Positions 1 through 12,220 of a stretch of DNA of 64,000 nucleotides are shown here, one piece after another; the first letter of the stretch is position 1; the number at the start of each line of letters is the position of its first letter. The translations under genes and the position numbers were made by a program. Location: assembly GCA_030386875.1 (NCBI GenBank), contig CM059564.1, positions 63,593,936 through 63,657,935 on the forward strand. The letters run 5' to 3'. The notes under the pieces were generated by a model. It searched no databases and was not told the origin of the DNA. It saw only the letters and a program-made list of their open reading frames with translations. The DNA comes from Morinoia aosen. Its lineage: Eukaryota; Arthropoda; Malacostraca; Amphipoda; Talitridae.

Positions 1-1313
1 CTTCTGAAGATACAGAATAAACTTCCTGCGACGAAATATTCGGAGGCGGTGTGTAAACTTCGGGGGCGGTGTGGGCCTGCAGATATGGTCTCTTTAAAGA
101 ATTTACTCTCATTGCGCAAGTAATGCTTCTATTATATAAATTATATTCTGCTAATAATTATAATTATATTTGATAGCAATATTTTACAGTGCGAGTAAAG
201 GCTCAGTGGGCAATTATTCCCTCACGCTCGTCCCCCAGGCAGCTCGAAATTAGGACCGCAAGACAGGTAGCGCCTTCTCTTCCTCAGCAATACTTTCCTT
301 AGAAGCGTAAAATTTCTCTTTGGTGCATAATAAAAATAAGTTTTGTTTAATTTGTCACGCATACCGCCCTCGCAGCGCTAGTGCTCTCTTTGTCGTGGGC
401 AATATATCCGATGATATAATTTTGGTGCTATTTGCTATGGTGGCGGTCGTAAAATCTGGGGCTGGAAGACCCTGGGCATATTTGCAAAACTCGAATTGTA
501 TGAAAGTGTGGTCAATAATGATTCGTTCTTTTTTACTCTTTATGTCTGTCGCTCACGTGCTTCTGAAAATTCAGCGAAGGTTAAAATAATGCTGATATAG
601 TGAGCATGTCAATGACCATCAGCAATGGCTGACTACTTAACTCACAGCCGGTTTTATTATACTGTATTTTACATTTACATAAACGATGTTATTTTGACCA
701 TACATACGCCATCGGGTCCTTTTGTAACTCTACGTATGGGTTCGATACATCCATTTGAGAGCATTTGTGTGACGGCTGTTGGCAGATATTTCTCGTAGTT
801 CGTCAAATAGAGTAATTTCTCCGTCCACTAATGAATTTCATTAACGAGTCCTGCCGCGCTTTGAAGTTCATGTCATCCGAAATCTTTAGAGTTCCATCCT
901 GCATGATATGACGAGGATTTAAACGACAAATTCGAACAGTCAATTAGAAATTCGCGCAATTGTTGGGTATGTAGGTAATAAGAGTTGGGTATTTTTATCC
1001 TCTATCGAGTTTATTGCTGATGATTCAAGCTTTTCAAAATATTTCACTTATCGAAATGGTATTAGTGTTTTTGCTAAACATTCAAATGATTTGGAGCTTA
1101 TCTGTGTAGAAATACTTTAGTATAGTTAAATCAATGAATAAGTTTGAAATTAATCGAAGGACGGCTGGAAGTCTGAGCTTGTAAATTCAACCAAAATTCT
1201 GAAACTGAAGTTGTATGGTTAGCACTTTTGGGTGGTCCTGCTCCGAGTTGGAATTTTATGTGTTTTTTGCCTTCACGTTTAGTATGAAAACCCCATCAAT
1301 TTTTATTGTGTGA
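1..1313. other. AT-rich non-coding stretch, no gene seen
   Basis: No recognisable gene, RNA or repeat family is seen. The 89-codon frame at 320-589 matches no family known to me and has no supporting context. A short imperfect direct repeat of a GGCGGTGTG motif lies at about 50-82. Confidence 0.5.
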
Positions 1314-1673
1314 CCTCTGACGGGGATATAACTGTTGTATTTATGAGAATTAGTGCTCCCTGGGGGAATGTGAGATTTTGCGCTAAACGTAAGGTAGGCC
1401 TTACTTTTGTTAAAATAGAATAGCTTTTTACTTTATTATGGACTATCTTTTTTCGGTTCCTTGCCATTCTTTTTTCAGCACCTACTACTTTCTTCTTCAG
1501 CTTATACTTTTTTCAAAACTTTTTTTTCAACTTCTTGTTTCTATGCACCTCGTGCGTAAATTCTGCGTTCCCTCAAGTCCATACTAAATTGGGCCTTCTT
1601 CCCTCCTCTCTTTGGAACGCCTTTATTGCTGCTTGGGAGGCTTGAACTAACATGTAATCTAATCTTCTTTTAT
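1314..1673 (+). mobile_element. Family A retroposon, copy 1
   Basis: This copy has the family A layout: a 5' end related to CCCCTCAGGGGGATACAAC, a conserved TTTTTTCAG|CACCTACTAC block, a Y-rich middle, then GGGAGGCTTGAACTAAC and a TAATCTAATC tail. It covers the full length but is diverged. No clear target-site duplication is visible. It is recognised by comparison with the better copies at 14364, 31093 and 57904. Confidence 0.85.
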
Positions 1674-3233
1674 GCGAATGGATTTTTAGGCTAAATCACT
1701 TCTTTTTCTCGCTTGCAATCGAGCTCAATGGTAAATGTAAAAAGTTAGTTAGGAATATTCTATCGCATTGAAATTGTGAGCACAAAGTATGGCAGCCACC
1801 GAAGTTCATTAATATGATCTCCATTTTTTCATTCGTGACAGAGCACAACTTTGAGAACCCTCGCTCTCCCATCTAACTTCCCCTTGTTCGTTCAATGCCT
1901 CCCCTTCGCAGTGCTTAATTCATGATCCGCGTCTTCCTCTTTCCTTTCTATGTGTGCGTATTGACTCGTGTCGCTCCTCTCAGGGATTCTCCGATCTGGA
2001 ACTGAAAAGATTGATCACTTTTTGCGCTACAAATTGAATTGAAATACTTTGGTGCGCTCTCGAAACGCGCGGGCAAACAGTGACTTCCTTTCGACTTCCT
2101 TGCGTCAACATCTGCAAGAAACTCATCTCGGATGGTGAATGCCTGCTGCGCTGCGCTCCAAAATATCTAGTTTTTTATCTAAACTGCATGTGCCTGATTT
2201 GTTTCTCTCTAGCGCGCCGTTCTTCTTTCTTATACACTTCTTGAAAACAGCTAGGTACAAATGAGCGAGCAAATAAAATTGTGCCTTGGTTGCATTCCTT
2301 TCATCTCAAGGACAGCGCTTTCATACAAGTTAAGATGACTTGGTGCGTTGAAATATGTTGCTGCTGCGTCACTAGGTTCATGATAGCCAAGCTAGGACGT
2401 GGGTATGCATGTTCATGAGCTCAGTGGAAGTGGTGAGGGACTTTCATGCTGACTGAAGTGTTCCATCTAACGACATGTGGTGCAATAATGTAACGCTCAT
2501 TGCTGCAATTGCTAGAGGAATTTAACACATTTAGATGCAACAATCGAGTTTTTATATTCCTTGAATAGTGAATGCGTTTTTCCATTCGTGTTCGTTTCTT
2601 TCCACAACGCTCGCAAACCGATAATTCTTTTTTGATAGTTGAAATGATGTGAACGGCAGTCATTTCACCCATTGAAAGCATTTCCGGTTCACCATATGAT
2701 CGATCCTCGCGCATGTGATCTGCAGTGTGCCTTTGCGAGGCTCTTTTCTCGAATCCATTAACAAAAGATTTTCCAATCGATATCTAATGATAGGAGAGCT
2801 GCCTTTTATTTTCTATTTTCAATCCCTTCTGCATCAAAATTTACTAGCCACGATATTTGCAGCTGCTGAATTTTCTCATTGTAGCAATCACTTAATAACT
2901 TTGAATAAAACTTATGTTTTCCTTTTATATTTTGTAAAGATTGTAGAATGCTTTATTTTTACGTACGGTATCAGAGAACCATGTGTAGAAAAATAGTTTG
3001 TGATATCTCGCATGGTTAGTCATCAGAGCAAGCTTATTTTGACTGCGTTGTAAAGGAATGCGACACTGTAGGAATTCTGTCTTAGCCTTTGATGAAACGT
3101 GCATATATCGTGCACCACGAAGCAAGTACGATAAATCTAATTAAGGAAGGTAGAAATAACTAGTTAAGAAAAAAACTGGAGCGTCAGAACTCCTTTTCAT
3201 TTACACTGGAGCATCAGTGAGGAAGGAGGTGAT
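1674..3233. other. Non-coding stretch, no gene seen
   Basis: Nothing recognisable was found. Short overlapping frames at 2421-3125 occur on both strands and look like chance frames in AT-rich DNA. Confidence 0.45.
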
Positions 3234-3645
3234 ATTACTAGATCACTTAGTATTAACCTCCCTAATCTCAATAAAGGTATTCAAAAAGAAGAAGGCTTAG
3301 CCTCCCTAATCTCAATAAAGGCGTTTCAAAAAGAGGAAGGTTGAGGGCATCATTTAGTATGAAGTTGAGAAAACGCGAAATCTATGCACAAGATGTGTGT
3401 CCCACAGAAACAATAAGTTGAGAAGAAAGGCTATGAAACAAAATAAAATTGAAGAAAATTAAAAGGGCTGAAAATCAGGACAGTAATGAACTAACGAAAA
3501 ATGATCCACAATAAAGCATAAATGTTAAAAAAAAAGATTTTATTTCAACAAAAAACTACCTACTAGCTTGTAATCTCACATTCTCCTCTGGGAGCGTTAA
3601 TTCCCATAAATACAACAGTTTCATTCCCCTGGGGGCTGTAAAAAG
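3234..3645 (-). mobile_element. Family A retroposon, copy 2 (only minus-strand copy), duplicated 3' end
   Basis: Reading the minus strand from 3645 downward gives the whole family A order: hairpin-rich 5' end, GTTGAAATAAAAT, a TTTTCAG acceptor-like block, TTGTGCATAGATTTCGCG, CATACTAAATGATGCC and GGGAGGCTAA. The last ~44 bases are present twice in tandem (about 3253-3296 and 3297-3341). The TAATC tail is poorly kept. This is the only copy in reverse orientation. Confidence 0.8.
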
Positions 3646-3920
3646 AGTGACTTCTGACTCAGAAGTACAAACCTTCGAGTTTTGAAAAGGCCTGTACGTC
3701 TTTTGCCACAGCTCATAGGACGGAGAGAGGGCTAGGTAGCAATATGGGCGGGCATTCGACATTTTCGCTAGCCTGCTGTATCGACAGTATTTTACGTTTC
3801 TTGGCAGAGTGCAGTAAAATGGGAAGAAGAGAAAGTTCATCCAGCCGACAAGCCGGGAAAGGAAACAAGGCCAAATTATAGTCCTGTCTCGCAGATGAAC
3901 TGCGCATGTTAATGTTCTTA

Positions 3921-4448
3921 TTATTGATTCTCTTGTTGATGATACTGGTGCTGAAGTTGTTGGCCAGCTGAGTACCGAGAACTCTGTAACTCTGCAAACT
4001 TAGGTGAGTCGGAGAAGTTAGTTATTACATCGGCTGATACGCCGTGTCTATGATACGTCGCGTCCCTCACAACCGGATGATGATTCATGGTATGAAGACT
4101 TGCGGGGTTTTGCTGATCCTTCAGGGACAGCGTACATGTTATGGAATGGGCCCTGTAACCCGCCACCGAGAAATTCTTACGAGTTTGGCTGCAAAAAAAC
4201 TTGGATTTAAACTTTGTTCTGAATCTTGCCTTCGATTTGAGGCCGACACGACGACCAAAAAGTTTATTTCTCTCTGGCACGGAGATCGTCAGCCTGTCGC
4301 GAGGAACGCTGGGGTTCGTTTCTTTCGTAGAATTCTTTTGAATATCTCGAGGTATCGGCGCCGAGTCTCCTTGCACGAGAATTGCGTCCGTGTTTGCACC
4401 TACCACTTTCCTCGCGGCGCAATATTGGTTGTTGGCTTCTCTATGCAA
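3921..4448 (-). other. Unrecognised 175-codon open frame, coding status doubtful
   Basis: One of the longest open frames outside repeats. The predicted protein starts MHREANNQYC, is basic and polar, and ends in a Gln/His-rich stretch (QQLQHQYHQQENQ). No domain, signal peptide or membrane segment is seen. The opposite strand is also open over 4044-4472 (142 codons), which points to local lack of stops rather than a gene. It could be one exon of an unknown gene, but I see no clear splice signals. Confidence 0.12.
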
Positions 4449-5029
4449 CTGCTTTTAATTAAAATTAGGTGAAAAGACTTCGTAATACCACGTCGCATTA
4501 CCAAGTTCCTTCTAGAAGCCCGATGGGCTATTCGCCGAGTCTTCTAATGCATTACTCTGTTTTTAACTATTCTAAAATCGGAGAGAGAAAGAACAAATAT
4601 ATAATCAATCAAACTGCATCCAATCTCTTTTTCTACAGATTTATCTTCGAAATATTACGCTCGCTTCTTCATTTTTATGAGCCCCAATCTATTTGATTCG
4701 ATAAATACGTGGTTCACCATAAAGCCTGGGATCTAGTCTTACGCATGTTATTGGAACTGATTTTTGCATGCGTGCTGCTTCTACGTTAAATCAGTTTGTC
4801 TAACCCCCTCATTGCTGGCCAAGTGTGTGTATAGCTGCCGATTTTCGTCCCTACTTGTGCTACTGCTAGCGGGGTCATTTCCTGGCCTATCTAGCTTCAT
4901 TTACCAATTCACTTTATTTCAACAATCTTTTCGTAATTTCAATTCCTGAAGTTAGTTTCTTACATCCTGTGGGTGCAAAAAACTTTCACCAGAGAAGTTT
5001 TCGAGTAAAAATCGCGCTGGATTCCATAG

Positions 5030-5260
5030 TGTGCAATTAAGCGCTTTCTCTGTAGAGGCTTTCGTTATCGCTGGCCTTATCTAGGGCTAATTACTCGTTC
5101 GTTCTTTCCGATCATTTAAGATGGGGCCAAAGTTGACTGCCCGGAGCAATTATCGGGGCCGCGCGACTGATTAAAACTGGGCTCTTGTTTACAGTCCCTT
5201 CTTAATTAAATCTCTGGAACCGAACGCTTCTGACGCTGTCCCGTTGCTCTCGAGCGACTC
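5030..5260. promoter_or_regulatory. Candidate cis-regulatory island with homeodomain, GATA and Fox-like motifs
   Basis: Composition changes from AT-rich to balanced. Motifs seen are GCTAATTAC (5086), CAATTATCGG (5146), TTGTTTAC (5185, forkhead-like) and TTAATTAA (5202), with a GATA-like CCTTATC near 5075. Such clusters fit a developmental enhancer, but short motifs occur by chance. No conservation data are available. Confidence 0.25.
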
Positions 5261-5629
5261 ACGGGCCAAAGTCTCAGACGTACGGTATTTCGAATTCTAT
5301 TATTCCATCGAGCATTTGGAAACGGAATCATGGACGAAATTAGTTGCGGTCTTCGAGAGGACTGGTTTGTCTTCTTTTCCTGCTGGTAAAATCAATTGCT
5401 CACTGAAATCCGTTTTTAGCAAGCCTGCAGGAATGAGACTGGTGAGTAACGGAGACATATACTTACTCACACTCATTTCGCGGTAAATTCTTAAATCGAA
5501 GAACAATGTTTTGAATCTGACTATATATAAAAGTAGCAAAAATTTTTTTCCACATTTTATACTGATGGTCAGGGGTGAAATAACTAATTCGTTGTTCGTT
5601 GAATTGTGCGCACAACCATGAAATTCTAC

Positions 5630-5800
5630 TGTGACTATAGGGCTGGAGAGAGATAACTATTGTGTCTAAGGAGAATTAGCGCTGCCAGGGAAAAATGTGA
5701 GGTCCAGAGTTGAAGATCAGGTTAGCTTATAGATTAAAACAACATTTTTGATTTTTGTGACGATGCCTTTCTCAGAGCGTAATTTCCTGTTATCAGTAGT
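5630..5800 (+). mobile_element. Family A retroposon, copy 3 (5' fragment, diverged)
   Basis: Matches only the 5' half of family A: ACTATTGTGTCTAAG, GAATTAGCGCTGCCAGGG, then ATGTGAGGTCC. The match fades after about 5745 and the 3' half is missing. It lies directly upstream of copies 4 and 5 in the same orientation. Confidence 0.6.
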
Positions 5801-5872
5801 TATCGTAAAAAAGAACAAAAATATGCTTCAAAATTTTAAGAAATTTTAACTTGGAGTACGATGTATGATTAA

Positions 5873-6258
5873 TTGGCCCCTCTTGGGGATAAAACTATTG
5901 CATCTATGGGAATTAGAGCTCCCAGGGGAACAATACAAAAGGTTTTGAGCTGAAGTGTACGTGTGTAGGTCTTCCTTTAGTTTGAAGTAGAAGTTTTTGT
6001 TCTATTACCCACTATCTTTTTTCAGTTCACTGCTATCCCGATTTTCAGGGCCAACTACTATTTTCTTCAACTTGTGCCTTGTTTCATGACCTTACTTCTT
6101 AACTTGCTGTTTCTATGTGCTAAGAATCTAGTGTGGGAAAGCTCTTTGTGCAAAAATTTTTCTTTCTTTAACTCCACACGGAATGATGCCCTCCTCTTTT
6201 CTCTTTTTGGGACATCTTTTTAGTGGCTAGGGAGAGTTGAAATAACATCAAATGTAAC
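5873..6258 (+). mobile_element. Family A retroposon, copy 4
   Basis: Near full-length copy running from CCCCTCTTGGGGATAAAAC through GGAATTAGAGCTCCCAGGGG, ACTATCTTTTTTCAGTTCAC and GTGTGGGAAAGC to a decayed GGGAGAGTTGAAATAACATC end. It lies head-to-tail with copy 5. Confidence 0.8.
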
Positions 6259-6665
6259 ACAACCATTGTATCTAAGGGAGTTGGCGCTGAAGGAATCTGG
6301 TTGCTGATGAAGAGTAGTGCCTGAGGCTGCTTACTGGGGGAAGATGTGAGGTCTCGAGTTGAATGTTAGGTGGGCTTTCCTTTGTTTAAATGGAATTGAA
6401 TTCTGTGTTTGTCACGAACCATCTTTTTTCTATTAAATGTTCTATTTTTCAGCACTTACTACTATTTTCTTCAACAATCATCCCGTTTTATGAACTTCTT
6501 CCCTCTCTCGCTGTTTTTATGTGCAAGGGATTTTGTATGAGAACTCACTTTGTGCATATTTTCACGGTTCCCTCGATTCCTGACTAAATTGTGCTTTCAT
6601 CTCTCTTTCTTTGGAACAACTTGTGTTGTTAGAAGGGAGGCTTAAACTAACTCACAATCTAATCT
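6259..6665 (+). mobile_element. Family A retroposon, copy 5, with a short foreign insert
   Basis: It begins at the ACCATTGTATCTAAGGGAG block and ends GGGAGGCTTAAACTAACTCACAATCTAATC. Between the GGCGCT and GGGGGA blocks an extra segment of about 40 bases (6293-6335) is present that other copies lack. That segment nearly matches the unique sequence at 7769-7810. Confidence 0.8.
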
Positions 6666-8499
6666 TTAGGGAAGGGTACGTTCAGAAAGTTCAAGCCGAA
6701 CTTACATGCGAGAATTTTTCTTTAGCCGCATTATAGAAAATTAACATACGCCTTGGTAGTATCACCTGAATGAAAAACTCGTTTTTTTTAAGTTTCTTTA
6801 CATTTCATGTAAGCACAAATTTTGTAGTGAGGAAAGTGACTTTCTGCACAACGTAAACGGTTAAAAATTCCATTATTTCAGTTTCATTTTATATGCTCGA
6901 TTTCTTTTTTGGAATCCCACTTTGATGTAAAAAACACTCCTTGCTATTAAGCCTCGAATGTTTCCTGTATCTCACTCTGTGACATAGATACTCGTCAGTT
7001 AAACACTTTCATGGTTCGACGTTTTTCATTTTATAAATTCGAAGCCTTGAATTGACGTGGCATAAGGGAGACGGAGGATCACGACTGTTTACTGCAAGAG
7101 GAGTGTACTCAAACATTTTCTTTCCGTCCTGAGACTAAATTACAAAATAATTGATGTCTTCGTAGCAGTACAGCTGGTAGCCTGAGTTCACTAGGAGAAC
7201 TATATCGCGCGGCAGCAATACTAGGAAGCTAATAGTTTGAAAATTCGGCTTCTGACTGTTTTGTCCGCTGCGTCTTTTTTGTCTGTTGCGTCTGTCCGCT
7301 GCGTCAATTGCAGCCGCGTTTCAGCACTTGAGCGACATGGAAGCTTTAATAATTATAATAGAGCGTACCTGCATACTGAATTCCTTCCCGAATAGTTTCC
7401 ATGCGTTGTTTTCATGCTCATTTCGAAAGGATGTGAAAAATCCTTTCTTACGTCAAAAATTTATTGTTCAATGTACAAGTTGCATTAGTTTATGGACAAG
7501 GATGCTCGCTATTTAAATATCAACAATGAGTTATACATTGCAGCTTATCCTCAGCAGTAATCGCTAATTTACGCTCTTCAGTTTTCTTTCATTCGGATTG
7601 AACATTTTAGCTGCTAACGCCACTGCTTCTCCGAATTGTGCCTCAAATTGGAGGTATTTCGTTGCTGCGTTTTACCCTGCTATTTCCTAGAACCCGTGAA
7701 AAATAGGCCTCCCTCAAAATTCGCATTCATTACGAAGCAATTAGGTAATTTTAGGTGAATTTCTTGAAATTCGGTTGCTGATGAAGAGCAATGCCTGAGG
7801 CTGCTAACTCAAATCTGCTTATTTCCTGCAGTAGTGCGAAGTCTGGCGGCAATTTGGCGCTGGCCTTCCTCTGCCGCGGGCAACTTGTCCTTTTTTTGGC
7901 TATTGGAGCCAGCCTTCATTCTTGGAAATCGATAATTGAAAGATTTCCGGCGAGTCCGATTTTTAGGAGCTGTGCCACGACGTCCCTGGCAGCAGAAAAA
8001 TAGTCACCCGCCAGCGTCAATGCGAGCTCAGAATAATTCCTGGCCTTAAAATTCATGAAGCGTCCTGTAAAAGTCTCAAATGGCCTAAGGATATTTTAAA
8101 TGCGAGTTCGAAATTCATTGGCGTTGCGTTTTATTTCGTTTGGGATCTTTATACGACTCGTCCTCATCAGTGACTTTGTCTCTCGTTGGAATATCTACAG
8201 CTAGTTCACGGCTACTTAGTGAAGTCCGTGGTGTAGGTCTCACGTTTTGCTTTTAATAAGGGGCCCGTGCTGTTCTTAAACTGTATCTGCAGATTGTTTT
8301 ACGGTCATATTCTTAGAATAAGATTGGAAGTATTTTTCCATAATTAATCTTCGATTGCTCTTATTCTCGCAATCGATTGCGATTATTAGGGATTCACGGA
8401 TTCAGATGAGGCACGTTCAATTCATTCGATTGATGAAAACGTGTATCTTAGTTTTAATAGTGTGTGTGTATGTGGTATTTCTTGAGTGTAGTTTAGTCG
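6666..8499. other. Non-coding stretch, no gene seen
   Basis: No family is recognised. The short frames at 7286-7516 and 7791-8003 have no detectable homology. The stretch contains the second copy of the segment found inside family A copy 5 (7769-7810). Confidence 0.45.
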
Positions 8500-8770
8500 G
8501 ATAACTTTGACTAAGTAGATTTAAATTTCTGCGCCACGATGTAAATTATTTATTTACGTACCGGTACAAATGACTGACATTTTTAATATTTCATAACATT
8601 TTGAGATAATGATTTTATAGGACGAGCTGATATATTATCATGTAATTTTATTTTTTACTCTTTTGAGAAATATTAGAAATATAATCGAGTTGTAAAGTCG
8701 TTTTCTCAATCATATCACTCACTACTTGACCAACCGTATAGCAACTGCGGAAATGAAGTTAACGTGTTAA
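8500..8770 (+). mobile_element. PGB-2 piggyBac-type MITE, copy a
   Basis: The left end reads ACTTTGACTAAG and the right end reads AACGTGTTAA, with TTAA at 8767-8770. Internal landmarks shared with the other two copies are TTTACGTACCGG (about 8553) and the GACCAACCGTATAGCAAC block (about 8728). It is shorter than 300 bp and has no coding potential, so it is non-autonomous. The left TTAA has decayed to GATA. Confidence 0.75.
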
Positions 8771-9480
8771 CTAAATAAGAACTGATATTGAATGGCCAAC
8801 CTTTCAAATTCAAAAATATGAATTTCATGAACTGTGTTTATATATAGTCATTCTTCCTCGAATTTCTCCAGTGAAGTGCTTTCGTAAAGTTTAGAATGAT
8901 TTTTTTTAAAGTTTTCTCTCAATTTTTTCGGTTCGCTGTTTCAAATTGCAAATGTAAGTGATGACTCGCTTTTGAAGTGAGTGCTACTCATCAAACTATG
9001 CAGCATAATTGTTCATTATCGCAGCAATTCTCTTGTAAGTTTTTTTTTTGCTTTACACTCTATCAGTGAAGCGTTTTAGCTCCCTTGTCGACACTTTTTT
9101 TTACTTCAGATGAACTCATCGTCCTCGCAAGGAATGAGCATGTTTTTAGCCCCGTTCTTCACACGTGCTCCCATTTTCCGTCTCTCCAACTTCTCTTTTG
9201 ATTCAAAAGAAAAACTCTTCAATGATTTTTGCTGAAAATTGCTTCCGGAATTGTTTGAAATCGCCTAAAAATTTTGAACTGAACTTGGTGTTGGCTGGTG
9301 CCGCCGCTCGTTGTATCCATCTGCTGCAGCTGCTTCGTCGCACCTCTGCATGTGGGCTGACTTTGTACAGCCCTACTTGTTTGTTGAACGTTTCTGTGTA
9401 TGGGGATATCGGAAGCAGCTTCGGTCTTCGAACTACATCACAGTAATGTTATTTTAAGATATTAATTAATGAAATTGTTT

Positions 9481-9645
9481 CCTTATTCTTAATATTAAAA
9501 CATTGTTTCCGAATTTTTAATATTAAAACTTTGTTTCTGAATTCTTAATATTAAAACTTTGTTGCCGAATTCTTAATACTAAAACTTTGTTACCGAATTC
9601 TTAATATTGAAATTTTGTTCCTGAATTCTTAATATTAAAGCTTTT
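9481..9645. repeat. Tandem repeat, about 31-bp unit, about 5 copies
   Basis: The unit resembles GAATTCTTAATATTAAAAC followed by TTTGTT and is repeated head-to-tail with point differences. The unit is AT-rich and has no obvious function. Confidence 0.9.
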
Positions 9646-10004
9646 TAAGCTCAGCAGGTCTGGGCTGAATCAACTCGCGAACTGGGCCGTGCAACAAAAC
9701 ACTAATAAATGTTTTCGCCGAATGGGGCACGTCGTCCGAAAAAAGCAGGACATTTGTTGCCAGTTGCTGGCCGCTTTTTGTTCGTCCTGACCAAGAATTT
9801 GAACCGTACTGACAACTTCCAATGACGCTTTTCCGAACGACCATTTCAGGTTTTTTGTATTGAACTCAAAAGAAAATTATAGATGGGTTACGTTTCTTTT
9901 GTGAAGTTGCGAACAAATTTACGAGTGCTTTCTTCAGTCGCTCACCCCGCTCTAAACGCCGTGAAGAAGTCCACTTGAAGACAAGTTTGAAATGTTTCTT
10001 TTAG

Positions 10005-10197
10005 AGGTGTTTCATTATTGGTCCAATACAGTCGCCGTCACAGCATCCACCAACACAATTTTGAAGCGCTTTTTTATAACGCTGTTCTATTATTGGCCCA
10101 ATACATTTACCGTCTCAGCATCCACCATCACAATTTTGCAGTGTTTTTATACTATTCCATTATTAGTCCAATACAAGCACCGTTACAGCATTCGTAC
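10005..10197. repeat. Tandem repeat, about 73-bp unit, about 2.5 copies
   Basis: Repeated landmarks are TTATTGGTCCAATACA, CAGCATCCACCA and CACAATTTTG. The copies begin near 10013, 10089 and 10157. The overlapping open frames here are products of the repeat, not genes. Confidence 0.85.
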
Positions 10198-10199
10198 CT

Positions 10200-11230
10200 C
10201 TTTTTAGTTACATTGCATGTATTTTTTGCCTCTTTTGATATTAGTTTATTAATTGCTTTTATATTTTCATTCCGCAGGTGCGTTGTCTTGTGGTTGAAGA
10301 GACTCGCAAGCATGGATTGAGGAGCTTCGAATTTACTGCTCATCTGTGCGTGCGTCCCATTTCTCATTTGTAACATTTTATTAAGAATCATATAGGTCTG
10401 TATTGTAATTTTTTTTAGTTCTCCATCATTGATAAATAAACCTTTGGTTTCGATATTTCTCTCGCTCGGTGTACCGGGTGTTTTTCATCTGAAATTGTGC
10501 CCTCTCGTTTGGGCCAATGATTATCGAAGTAAAAGAAAAAAGAGCTCAAAATTCCCACTTTATTCATCGAATTTTGCTACTGTGAAATTTTACTTGCCGT
10601 CTTTATTCACAAGGAGCAGGACTCGCGAGCATATTTTCCCTGATATTAGAAGACGTTATTTCTTCACGCTGAATGTAATTTTATGCAGTTCATGTTGAAG
10701 CCGAATGAAACAATTTTAGAAGCCCTTGCGGTCGACCTATCCTAATGTTTCCGAAATATGTGATGCTATCGCTTTCTATTTCCGCCTTATTCCCCGTCGT
10801 CGCCATCGTCTTCATACATTTATTGTGTTCACACCTTGGACCGCTCGGTCAACGGGTGTGCGAGATTTAAAATGGGCCATTTCCTTGGTGATTTTTCTAA
10901 GTTATTGGTTGCGTGGAGTAATGTATCGTTTCTGTAAGTGTGGCAATAAATAAATATAGTTTGTTGTTATTTTCCCATAAATGGTATATATAGATGGCAG
11001 CTTTTTTTACTTAGATGCACGATTGCAATTGCGCGGAATCGAGGTACTTCTTCTATCACTGTTCAGGTAATTTTCATTTTAATCGTATAATAATTATACC
11101 TTCTCCTCGTGCGACGGACATAATGACCTCAACCTATGCTCCTCACCAAGACTTCATATGTTGAGGTATGAACTCGTCGAATAATACGTAAATTGTTTAA
11201 TTTGTTCTTCCACTTCCATGAAGGAACTAT
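10200..11230. other. Non-coding stretch, no gene seen
   Basis: No gene or repeat family is recognised. Short frames (10429-10698, 10726-10953) match nothing I know. Confidence 0.4.
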
Positions 11231-11460
11231 TTAAGACATTCGTTGTGGTATGACCCACCAGTGGGTCGTGCTTAAGTTTTTCCAGCTGCAAAACGACCTA
11301 TCAAAGGGTCGTATGGAAATTTTCTTAAAATCTTTTGAAATTAACAGCATTTATTTTGCCCGCTTAATGCTTGATATTTATAAATTTTTTGACTACGTTT
11401 GATTTTGAATTTGAGGTGGATGTTGAACTTCAGTTTAACCCATCGCAGTCAATATGTTAA
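11231..11460 (+). mobile_element. PGB-1 piggyBac-type MITE, copy A
   Basis: Flanked by TTAA at 11231-11234 and 11457-11460. The left end carries the palindromic GACCCACCAGTGGGTC block and the right end reads CCATCGCAGTCAATATG. The length is about 230 bp with no open frame. TTAA duplication and end sequence place it with piggyBac-type elements. It lies in inverted orientation to copy B. Confidence 0.85.
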
Positions 11461-12220
11461 TAAGCCAGCGAAACGGGTTCCTGTCTCGTACCGCCTTTTG
11501 TTTCCAATGAACTCGGTTCTACGTGCGTACGATTGAGCTGTGTACTCGCTTCAGGATGGAGGTTGATCAGTTGCTTAACTTATGCGCTACGCGGTCCGCA
11601 TCCGGGTATTTAAAAACCCCATTGTTGTGTCAACGCCGTTGCTCTATGGGAGGGCATGCTCCCTTTCTATTGGTGGGCGTGCACACAATAACTCGATTCA
11701 ACATAAAGCTTCGCCCGGCAGCATCATTCGTTGTGCGAAGTGTCACCCTGACAGCTTCATGTCCGAATGCTTTTCGATATGAATTTTGGAATCACTGAAA
11801 AATTTCTCACCGCATCTAGTTTGCTTTGCATTTTACAATGAAGTTGTGCCGTTTGCACACTGATGATAATTCTTAAATTTCAAGGCTGTTCGTTATATCG
11901 AGTGTTTCATCTCGACACCAAACTGATCCACCTTGCTACCGGTTTGTTGCCGTGTGTTGCAAATAATTCCTTTTGCTTACGACCTCTTATACGGTGTCAC
12001 TGGACAAGATGTAACAATTTTAACGATTGCCGTTTAGAAGAGAACTAGTTGTTAACTCTGAGCTAGACTTTCCCTGTACAAGCAACAGCGCCTTGATCGC
12101 TCTGGTACTTGACAGCGGCGTTTTTCGCCGTTGTATTGGTTGTTTCTCACATGATCGCACAGACACTAGCAGATACGAACTACTTTATGATTTTGTCATT
12201 ACGATCATGACCATTTAAAG
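11461..12220. other. Segment held between two inverted PGB-1 MITEs
   Basis: About 760 bp of more balanced composition than the flanks. It has several short open frames. One (11582-11782, +) ends with the residues IIRCAKCHPDSFMSECFSI, a C-x2-C pattern vaguely like the C-terminal cysteine region of piggyBac transposases. No transposase core is visible, so a relic transposase end is only one possibility, and ordinary flanking DNA is equally likely. Confidence 0.3.
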
